Origin: an uncultured Bacteroidales bacterium
GTDB taxonomy: Bacteria; Bacteroidota; Bacteroidia; Bacteroidales; UBA4417
Direction: 5' to 3'
NCBI GenBank assembly: GCA_903878265.1
Contig: CAIRHD010000016.1
Coordinates: 1 to 34,530, forward strand
DNA: 34,530 bases
Both the position numbers and the translations under genes were made by a program. Shown piece by piece: positions 23,336 to 30,589 of this stretch (position 1 is the stretch's first letter; each line of letters starts with the position of its first letter). The notes below the pieces were generated by a model that ran no database searches, was not told where the DNA came from, and saw only the letters and a program-made list of their open reading frames with translations.

Positions 23336-26019
23336 CCTTTAAATTTGTATTCAATATTTTTCCAGGTTTCCATCACCTCTTCTAATTTCAATGAACTATG
23401 TGTTATTTTCACTTCCTTGATATCACCAAAGAAAAACCCCCCTGAGTTTTTAATGTTGCCAATATATAAGTTTTCAGCACTGTTTAAATATGCGGTTGGC
23501 ATTGCAGCTTGTCCAACTAGTTGACCATTAGAGTAGGCCAAAATAATATTTCTATTAATTTCAAAGGCCAAATAATTCCATTTTCCAGAATTGATAGGAA
23601 TTAGCAAACAACGGGATCCAATGCAAATCATATATTGATTTCTCGCTGTATCGTTTTGTTGAAGAGCAAAACCAGAACTATCATTAATATTAAATAATAG
23701 GGTTTGTGATCGGGTAGGACCTACCATTGGGATGTTCTCTGGTTTAAAAACAATTTCAACAGAAAATCGATCGCCTGTCGAAATCTTCCCTTTCTTACCC
23801 ATAGCATAGGAAAGCCTTTTTTCAACATCTGAATCAAACATCTCATGAATAAGGCTATACGGATCATTCTTCAAAATAAATGAACTTGTTGAATCTTTTT
23901 TCCTAGGTGTAAGCATTGCCAATTTACCTCCGATGCCATCACTTTTGTTTACTTTGTATAAACTTGACAAATAGGTGTAATACCTAACATCTGAAGTGCG
24001 AAAGTTTTCTGGATCGAAAAATACTTTTGAATGTTGGTTGTTTTTAATCCAGTTTACAATCCTTTCATTATCCTCTTTGAGAAAAAGATCGCCAAAGCCT
24101 GGATTGATAGAGCTGGCAGTATTCGATAGGCTGAAATACAAGCCTTGATAATAATCTTTGGTTAGGACTAAGATTTTTTCCTTTTCTGTAGTGTTGTCTT
24201 TAATAAATCTTGCATTTTGCATGATGCTCTGATTTTCATCAAAGCTCTGTTTCTTGTTGTTCTTTTCATACACAAGGTCAGTGATACGCTTGTAATCATA
24301 AAGGGTTTGAAATACTGAAAAAGCCAAAATGAATAATACAAATGAAAATGGCATATAAAAAAGCTTATGGGTTTTAATTATAGAGAGCATTTCATCTGCA
24401 AAAATAGCCAGCAAAATAAAGGCAAAAGGACAAACCGCCAGCAGGTTCCAGTTATGGCTTCGCCCTAAATAATAAGAAAAACAAGCAATACCCGTAACTG
24501 TAATAAGAAAAACCATATTGCTTCTATAAGTGTACTTCCTCTCAATAAAATGAAATGCAGAGTATGCAAGCCCTACAATATATATAAAGGCCACTACCAT
24601 CCACGGGTGAGGGTGGGTGGTAAGGGGCAGCATTCCAAAGCCTATGTTGGAGAAGACATTTATTGTCGAGAACAGAATTCTGAAATCCGGAAACCTACTA
24701 TAAAACAGTTTAATGCATAACATATACAAAGATACAGTCAAAGCCAGTGTGAGAAAGGCAATCCCTATATGCTTGAGCGAATTTATAAAGATGGCAACAA
24801 ACTCTTTGTTTTCAAATTCGAGAAAAATATAAAAAATTAAAAGTGTCGCAAAGCATAACAAACCAAAATCTGGACTCCAGAGAAATCCTATTGAGAAAAA
24901 GAAGAAAGAAAGGTAATATAGCCATTTTATTTTGTTTTTCAAATATACACTACCAAAAAACATAAGACTAAAAGGCCATATCCATCGGATGGGGAACATT
25001 GCAAAGTTGCAATCATAGGGCAAAGCAAGCCTTGCAAACATATAGCACATAAAAAATACACTTGCAAAACCGAAAAGCAATAAAAAATTATTGTTGATTG
25101 TTTTCCTTAGTACATATAACAACATACCAAAACAAACCGATAGAAGAAATGCCATAATATAGTTAAAGCCAATAATTGATTCCCCACCTATTAGATTTAT
25201 AAATGGAACAACAAAATGGGGGTATAAGCCATAAGTGTTCTTGAAATTGTCAACCAGTAATGGCAAACCATTTTTTACCTGAACAACAGAATAAAAGACA
25301 GCGTTAAAATCATATTTATTTTCAAATGTATATGGGAATCGGAATGCGGATATTAAAAAAACAAGGAAAATAATAATTGAACAAAAACCATATATCAAGG
25401 TGGTATTTGCTATTTTGATAATATGCAATGTGTTTGATTGAATCCTAAAAGGAAATAAAAATAGAAATACTATGCTGGGAAAAACCAGTAAAGTGAATTG
25501 AAAAAAATGGTTGTAGATATATGTGTTTTGAAAATAGAATTCCCAGTTTGTTTTTGCAACCACATCCATATAGTTAAGCATAGTCCCAGCAAAAGGGTTA
25601 GGCCCTTCTGTCCCTTTTATTGTAAAATATATTAGTGGTATTAATCCAAAAATCAAGCTGCCAATGTATAATCTACCAAGATAAATATTACCAATCCATT
25701 GTTTGCGTTTTTTCAACTGCCAATATAGTAATACCATAGATAATGTAATGGTAAAAACCGCTGTCACAAAGCACATCGACTCTAATGGTTCAGGCGAACA
25801 GGCTTCAGGACTGTAATTAAGTAAAACCTTCTTAGCTAAAACCTGTGACTGTATTATATTGGGATGATAAGTTTGGTTTATTAATAGAAGAACAACAGCA
25901 TAAAAAACAAGCGACAGAAATATAACAACAGAACCCAGAACAAAATTCTGTTTATACTGATTTAGCATCAAGTTATCCGAAATAGGGTGCTTGCTGATTT
26001 TATTAGTTGGTTGCTTCAT
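23326..26019 (-). CDS. Polytopic membrane protein (GT-C-like) with a C-terminal LamG-like domain
   Basis: The 897-residue protein has an N-terminal cytoplasmic stub, about 12-14 membrane segments (roughly residues 25-600), a soluble part (600-745) and a C-terminal LamG/concanavalin-like domain (about 749-890). The membrane part has the long-loop, multi-segment character of GT-C glycosyltransferases or of oligosaccharide-modifying membrane enzymes. The first extracytoplasmic loops carry acidic residues (TEGPNPFAGTMLNYMDVVAKTNWEFY, with NGLPLLVDNFKNTYG later), but I cannot name the family. The LamG-like end shows DRFSVEIVFKPENIP, WNYLAFEINRNIILAYSNGQLVG and LYIGNIKNSGGFFFGDIKEVKI. It is the last gene of the operon, 53 nt after the methyltransferase. 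It probably transfers or handles lipid-linked sugar on the outer face, with the LamG-like domain binding the acceptor; this is inference. Confidence 0.65.
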   Translation of the reverse strand: MKQPTNKISKHPISDNLMLNQYKQNFVLGSVVIFLSLVFYAVVLLLINQTYHPNIIQSQVLAKKVLLNYSPEACSPEPLESMCFVTAVFTITLSMVLLYWQLKKRKQWIGNIYLGRLYIGSLIFGLIPLIYFTIKGTEGPNPFAGTMLNYMDVVAKTNWEFYFQNTYIYNHFFQFTLLVFPSIVFLFLFPFRIQSNTLHIIKIANTTLIYGFCSIIIFLVFLISAFRFPYTFENKYDFNAVFYSVVQVKNGLPLLVDNFKNTYGLYPHFVVPFINLIGGESIIGFNYIMAFLLSVCFGMLLYVLRKTINNNFLLLFGFASVFFMCYMFARLALPYDCNFAMFPIRWIWPFSLMFFGSVYLKNKIKWLYYLSFFFFSIGFLWSPDFGLLCFATLLIFYIFLEFENKEFVAIFINSLKHIGIAFLTLALTVSLYMLCIKLFYSRFPDFRILFSTINVFSNIGFGMLPLTTHPHPWMVVAFIYIVGLAYSAFHFIERKYTYRSNMVFLITVTGIACFSYYLGRSHNWNLLAVCPFAFILLAIFADEMLSIIKTHKLFYMPFSFVLFILAFSVFQTLYDYKRITDLVYEKNNKKQSFDENQSIMQNARFIKDNTTEKEKILVLTKDYYQGLYFSLSNTASSINPGFGDLFLKEDNERIVNWIKNNQHSKVFFDPENFRTSDVRYYTYLSSLYKVNKSDGIGGKLAMLTPRKKDSTSSFILKNDPYSLIHEMFDSDVEKRLSYAMGKKGKISTGDRFSVEIVFKPENIPMVGPTRSQTLLFNINDSSGFALQQNDTARNQYMICIGSRCLLIPINSGKWNYLAFEINRNIILAYSNGQLVGQAAMPTAYLNSAENLYIGNIKNSGGFFFGDIKEVKITHSSLKLEEVMETWKNIEYKFKGTS

Positions 26020-26072
26020 GAAAAACTTTATATTTGGAGGAACCGTGCGATAAATGAGTGTTTGATCTAACT

Positions 26073-26780
26073 TTATTTTTTTGCTGAGATAAAAATAGAC
26101 TGGCTAGAATATTTCAGGATAGGGGTCTTCTCAAACAGTGACCCAAGTTTAATTATGGAATTAACTAAAAAAGATGGGGTGTTGGGCAACAGAAAATCTC
26201 TATATTCAACTTTGATTTCAGTATAGCCCAGCCTGTTAAGAAGGGATTTAATGAACTTTTTTGTAAAAGCCATCTCATTTGGCTCCAAGTTAGCCATTTT
26301 GCGGAAAATTGGCAATGAATTGAAAATCAGGAAACAATATGGGTTCAAAAGGTTTGGCTCCAAGAAAATAATCTTGCCATTTTCTTTTAATAGAGCTTTA
26401 ATATTTTGAAGAGCCATATCTAAATTGTTGTAAAGATGATGGAGTATCCCATTGCCGACTATATAATCGAACTTCTGATCCCCCAGATCAGGACAATTAA
26501 AATCTAGTATTCTGAACTTAAGGTTCGGTAATTGGTATTTGCTCTTCGCGTCTTCGATAAATGGCAAACAAAGGTCGGTTCCAAGAACATTCATCTTGGT
26601 TTTTCTAGCGAGCAAAAAAGACATTTCCCCAGTTCCACACCCAATTTCCAAGATAGAAGCAATTTCTTGTTTATCCATTTGTTGAATCAAATATTCACAT
26701 CGTCTTTCCGTTCTGATTTCCAAGGTCAAACTTGGTCGAAACCCTTGGTTATAGCCACGGTCATCTTTAACACTTCCCAT
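26073..26780 (-). CDS. Class I SAM-dependent methyltransferase
   Basis: The 235-residue protein has the seven-strand Rossmann-like methyltransferase fold. Motif I is ILEIGCGTGEMSFLL (43-57), with the acidic residue after strand 2 in VLGTDLCLPF. Motif post-I/II is FDYIVGNGILHHL (around 104-116), and motif III is ALLKENGKIIFLEPN (around 128-142). The IVGNGILHHL segment is usual for methyltransferases of small molecules or sugars; the acceptor cannot be told. A basic C-terminal half (FRKMANLEPNEMAFTKKFIKSLL) may contact membrane or a lipid-linked substrate. It lies 21 nt after the epimerase-GT2 fusion gene and 53 nt before the LamG membrane protein gene, so it is part of the operon. It may methylate the sugar or glycan made here. 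Confidence 0.85.
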   Translation of the reverse strand: MGSVKDDRGYNQGFRPSLTLEIRTERRCEYLIQQMDKQEIASILEIGCGTGEMSFLLARKTKMNVLGTDLCLPFIEDAKSKYQLPNLKFRILDFNCPDLGDQKFDYIVGNGILHHLYNNLDMALQNIKALLKENGKIIFLEPNLLNPYCFLIFNSLPIFRKMANLEPNEMAFTKKFIKSLLNRLGYTEIKVEYRDFLLPNTPSFLVNSIIKLGSLFEKTPILKYSSQSIFISAKK

Positions 26781-26801
26781 TTTTAATATTTTACAGATTT
26801 C

Positions 26802-28820
26802 TTAAATTGTACCCTGTTGTTTAATGTCATGGATTACTTTATTAATCTCTTGCTGCCTTTTATAGGTTTTGCCATTATATATTATTTTGTCCCTAATAAA
26901 TTTCGGTCTGTTTTTAACTTCCTCTATTATCTTTCCAATATAATCGCCTAAGATACTTATTGAAATAAGCTGTATGCCTCCTAACCCGAGCATGATTAGG
27001 ATAAGGGTAGGAATACCTTGGGCATTTTCGGGCGGATTTAGGAAATATTCGATAACATAGAATGCAGACAGCCCTATGGTTAGTAGAAACACGATAAAAC
27101 CAATTGTTTGGATATACTGCAAGGGTTTGATGCTAAAAGAGAATATCCCCTTTTTAGCCCACCAGATATTTTTGAAAAAGCTATTAGTGCTCTGTCCAAA
27201 AAGCCTTTCAGGTCTGATGTAAGGCACACCTATCTGGCGGAAACCAATCCAAGCTCTTAAACCCCTAATAAAAATATCTTTCTCCGAAAACGTTAACATG
27301 TGGTCAGCCGCTTTACGGTTGATTAATGAGAAATCCCCGGCATCAACAGGAATCGTTACATCCGACAATTTCTTAAAGATACGATAGAACAATTTATAAA
27401 GGAACTGCATGTACAATGGAGCTTCCCTTTTTATTCGATTCCCATAAACAATTTCATAACCTTCTTCCCATTTATCGATAAAATTAGGGATAATTTCGGG
27501 TGGGTCTTGTCCATCGCCATCCATTAGTATAACTGCATCACCACTTGAGAGTTCCATCCCACTTATAAAAGCCGATTGTGAACCAAAATTTCGTGAATGG
27601 CTTATGCCAATTACATGGGAATCAGTTGCGCAAATTTTTGCTACCACTTCCTCATCGTTAAATGGGCTGGCATCATTGACAAAAATAATCTCATAATCAT
27701 AGCCGCTTTGTACAAACATTGTTGATAACCGCTCATACAGGATAGGGATAGACTGATTATCTTTATAACAAGCAATAATAGCCGTAATTTTCTTGTCTTT
27801 TACTGGGACAGAAACATATTTCAAGCGGTCGGCAGCTTCTTTTTCCCAAACTGTTGTCAATTTCAACCCATCTTCAAATGCAAGCCTACTTTTCCATCCA
27901 AGTAATTCAATAGCCAATTGTGGGTTACCATACCAATCTGCAAGATCCCATTTCCTGTTTGGCATATTCCCAAACATAGGTTCTTGTTGAATTTTGAAAA
28001 GCTCCTTTGAAATGTTTGCAACATCACTCAATGTCGTTTTTTTACCGGAGGCAATATTTATTGAAGCTCCAGAATTGGTCTTACAAGCTGTAAGTGCAGC
28101 TTTTACCAGAGCATTTGTACAATCATCAACATAGACAAAATCGCGGGAGATGCTCGGGTTAACCAATTTGGGGTATTTTCCTTGTAAACCAAAACTTATA
28201 AGTGTAGGAATCAACCTGTCTCTTTCTTCCCAAGGCCCATATATGGAATATAGGCGCAAGTTTACACAGGGCAAATTGTGAACTATGCCGTAGTACTTTA
28301 TGAGGTAGGCAGCACCGACTTTTGAAACCGCATAATCTGAATTTGGTACTAATTCAGACTTTTCATCAGGAAACTCGCAGTTTAATCCATATTCGGAGGA
28401 AGTTCCAGCTTGAACAAAGGCACTGCACCCTGTGTCCATTAGTAACTTGAGGATGTTAACCGTACCCATGTAGTTAGTGAGGTGTATCCTTTCAGCATCT
28501 ATCTGTCGTGCATAAGCACCATAAGCAGAAAGATTAAAGACAGTTTGCGGATTTAGATTAGTGAAAACCCTTTGTAATTGATCGAATTCTATAATATCCG
28601 AATTGATAAGATGAGCAGGCTCAACACCAGATAAGCGCCAGCTTTTTTGGGGGTTTCGAGAAAGGGCATATACATCATCCCTCACATTACGGAGACTATG
28701 GAACAAATTGGCTCCTATAAAACCAGAAGCTCCTATAATCAATATTGGGCCTTGCAATTTGCATGCCTCTTCAGTTTGGCTTGCATCCCAATTGGGCAAG
28801 TATAGAATATCTTTATCCAT
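26802..28820 (-). CDS. Fusion of NAD-dependent epimerase/dehydratase and DPM1/GtrB-like polyprenyl-phosphate glycosyltransferase
   Basis: The 672-residue protein joins two enzymes. Residues about 22-330 form an extended SDR: the nucleotide-binding loop GASGFIGAN (30-38), a TSSEYG block (about 141-146), the catalytic Y164-x3-K168 (SDYAVSK) and the late RDFVYVDD strand. Residues about 345-645 form a GT2 glycosyltransferase: ITAIIACYKD, YEIIFVNDASPF, the donor/metal motif MDGDGQDPPE (434-443), the VDAGDFSLI loop and two C-terminal membrane segments (about 570-595 and 602-628). This is the layout of DPM1, GtrB and ArnC, which load a sugar on polyprenyl phosphate. A longer start at 28868 would overlap the transketolase gene by 56 nt; the ATG at 28820 overlaps it by only 8 nt (ATGGATAA) and is preferred. 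Fusion suggests the SDR makes the sugar that the GT2 transfers. Confidence 0.88.
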   Translation of the reverse strand: MDKDILYLPNWDASQTEEACKLQGPILIIGASGFIGANLFHSLRNVRDDVYALSRNPQKSWRLSGVEPAHLINSDIIEFDQLQRVFTNLNPQTVFNLSAYGAYARQIDAERIHLTNYMGTVNILKLLMDTGCSAFVQAGTSSEYGLNCEFPDEKSELVPNSDYAVSKVGAAYLIKYYGIVHNLPCVNLRLYSIYGPWEERDRLIPTLISFGLQGKYPKLVNPSISRDFVYVDDCTNALVKAALTACKTNSGASINIASGKKTTLSDVANISKELFKIQQEPMFGNMPNRKWDLADWYGNPQLAIELLGWKSRLAFEDGLKLTTVWEKEAADRLKYVSVPVKDKKITAIIACYKDNQSIPILYERLSTMFVQSGYDYEIIFVNDASPFNDEEVVAKICATDSHVIGISHSRNFGSQSAFISGMELSSGDAVILMDGDGQDPPEIIPNFIDKWEEGYEIVYGNRIKREAPLYMQFLYKLFYRIFKKLSDVTIPVDAGDFSLINRKAADHMLTFSEKDIFIRGLRAWIGFRQIGVPYIRPERLFGQSTNSFFKNIWWAKKGIFSFSIKPLQYIQTIGFIVFLLTIGLSAFYVIEYFLNPPENAQGIPTLILIMLGLGGIQLISISILGDYIGKIIEEVKNRPKFIRDKIIYNGKTYKRQQEINKVIHDIKQQGTI

Positions 28821-29724
28821 GTAAAATTTGGTTAATGGCCAATTCAATGTTGTTTGCATCAAGCCCATTCAATGACTGGTGATAACTCTGGCTTCCATAT
28901 CGGCCATTTGGATAGCCTTTTGCATAAAGTTGATTAAAAGTGCATTGCAAATTGTTTTCCAGAATATGGCTTGCTAGGTGCTCTCCCAAGCCGCCCCGTT
29001 TTACATGTTCCTCAATGATAAGAACATGGCCTGTTTTTTTGATACTGTGTTTAATTTCTTCAGAAAGGATTGGAACAGGCATTTCTGAAATCACAAAAAC
29101 ATCAGCAGTAAATGTACTGTTTGGTTTCCCAACCAACTTGAAAATATTCAACAATACAGGTCCCATCCCTATAACTGTTATATCCCTTCCAATATAAAGT
29201 TTCCGTGTGTGCCGAAATTCCGGCAAGCTAACACCTTCAGGTAAAACACCAAACCCTAAGCGTAGATAAGAAGGACCAACATGTTGAAACATTGCGTTTA
29301 TTGTGCCTTCTACATCTTCATTACTAATAGGGATGAAGCATTTCATATTTTGAAAAGAAGTCAGGACTGCAATATCCTCAATGGCATGATGTGTAGCTCC
29401 CATTATCCCATATCCATATCCACCCCCATTACCAACAATTTTTACATTTAAGTTATGCAAACAAACATCAAGGCGTATCTGTTCTGCAGGTCGGAATACT
29501 ATGAATGGGGCAATACTGTAACAAACGGGCAAGAGGCCTTCTGAAGCCATTGCTGCAGCCATTGAAACAATATTTTGCTCGCTAACCCCCGCATTTACAA
29601 ACCGTTCTCCAATTGCTTCTTTGATGTTTTCCAGAGCCATAAAGCCGAGATCTCCAGTAAGAAAAATCAGCTCTTGTTTTTCAATGGCTATCTTTTCGAT
29701 TGTTTTTGAAAACTCACGTCGCAT
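28813..29724 (-). CDS. Transketolase, C-terminal subunit (pyrimidine-binding and C-terminal domains)
   Basis: The 303-residue protein is the second half of a split transketolase. The pyrimidine-binding domain (about 1-165) contains LTGDLGF, the NAGVSEQN loop with the catalytic glutamate E49 that activates thiamine diphosphate, YSIAPFIVFRPAEQIRLDV, and GGGYGYGIMGATHHAIEDIA (around 117-136). The C-terminal domain (about 180-300) contains DITVIGMGPVLLN and IEEHVKRGGLGEHLASH. Its start codon shares one base with the stop of the N-terminal subunit (TAATG), so translation of the two should be coupled in equal amounts. The next gene overlaps its end by 8 nt. In this position it probably supplies a ketose phosphate for a surface sugar, separate from the housekeeping transketolase. 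Confidence 0.9.
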   Translation of the reverse strand: MRREFSKTIEKIAIEKQELIFLTGDLGFMALENIKEAIGERFVNAGVSEQNIVSMAAAMASEGLLPVCYSIAPFIVFRPAEQIRLDVCLHNLNVKIVGNGGGYGYGIMGATHHAIEDIAVLTSFQNMKCFIPISNEDVEGTINAMFQHVGPSYLRLGFGVLPEGVSLPEFRHTRKLYIGRDITVIGMGPVLLNIFKLVGKPNSTFTADVFVISEMPVPILSEEIKHSIKKTGHVLIIEEHVKRGGLGEHLASHILENNLQCTFNQLYAKGYPNGRYGSQSYHQSLNGLDANNIELAINQILHG

Positions 29725-30509
29725 TAGGCAGGTATTTCATTAATAGCAATATGGTATTGCTCATCTGACATTGGCAAATAGTGCCATTCCATTTTATTTT
29801 CCATAAACGAAACGCCACTTCCTTTAGTGGTACGTGCAATAATTATTTTTGGTTTTTCGGAATTCGGATTCAATAAAACGAATGATTGCTCAATTGATTT
29901 AAAATCATTGCCATTTTCAGCTGTGCTTACGTCAAAATTAAACGATTTCCATTTTTCAACAATTGGGTTTAAATTGATGACTCCTTCTGATTCTCCAAAT
30001 CCTTGTAAACCGTTATTGTCCATCAATACAACCAAGTTGCTAAGTTTATGCTGTCCAGCAAACAATGCCGCTTCCCAAGTAGAGCCTTCATTACAATCTC
30101 CTTCTGATATAATACAATATATGTTGGATTTTTTCTTGGTAAATTTATTTGAGAAAGCAAGACCTGTTGAAAGCGACAAGCCGTGCCCCAGACTGCCAGT
30201 TCCAAAAATTACACCATTTAATTTATTGCCACAAGGTGGATGGGCTGCAAGAAAAGTCCCGTCTTGATAAAAAGTTTCTAACTCTGATTCTGGGAAAAAA
30301 CCTGCTTTTGAAAGAACAACATACAGAGCCAATGCCGCATGTCCTTTAGACAGAATAACTTTATCACCATCCTGGAATTTCTTGAAGAAAATATAAACCA
30401 ATAAATCCAAACAGGAAAGAGATGAGCCAATATGGCCTGCATTTGCTTTTTTGTAAAGGGACAATATTTTATATTGACAATCTCTTTTTATCAGTTCAAT
30501 TTCTTTCAT
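29724..30509 (-). CDS. Transketolase, N-terminal subunit (thiamine diphosphate-binding)
   Basis: The 261-residue protein is the first half of a split transketolase. It keeps the histidine of NAGHIGSSLS (residue 26), the SKGHAALALY block (54-63), GTGSLGHGLSLSTGLA (103-118), and the thiamine diphosphate/metal motif from GDCN (137-140) to DNN (164-166). In the metal motif the usual third residue glycine is cysteine (GDC where GDG is common). It acts with the next gene product to move two-carbon units between sugar phosphates. It lies 80 nt after the YfhO-family gene and overlaps the C-terminal subunit gene by one base. The dedicated split pair in a sugar-transfer operon points to synthesis of an unusual sugar, for example a pentulose, but the product cannot be determined here. 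Confidence 0.9.
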   Translation of the reverse strand: MKEIELIKRDCQYKILSLYKKANAGHIGSSLSCLDLLVYIFFKKFQDGDKVILSKGHAALALYVVLSKAGFFPESELETFYQDGTFLAAHPPCGNKLNGVIFGTGSLGHGLSLSTGLAFSNKFTKKKSNIYCIISEGDCNEGSTWEAALFAGQHKLSNLVVLMDNNGLQGFGESEGVINLNPIVEKWKSFNFDVSTAENGNDFKSIEQSFVLLNPNSEKPKIIIARTTKGSGVSFMENKMEWHYLPMSDEQYHIAINEIPA

Positions 30510-30589
30510 GTAAGGCTGGTTGTTGATTTTCCTTAAATTCGTTCTTTAATTTTATCTTGATGATAAATTATATTGCTTGTTATAGCAAT

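Noticed and set aside
28821-28868. Longer start of the epimerase-GT2 fusion
   Set aside because: It would overlap the transketolase gene by 56 nt; the ATG at 28820 gives a normal 8-nt overlap.
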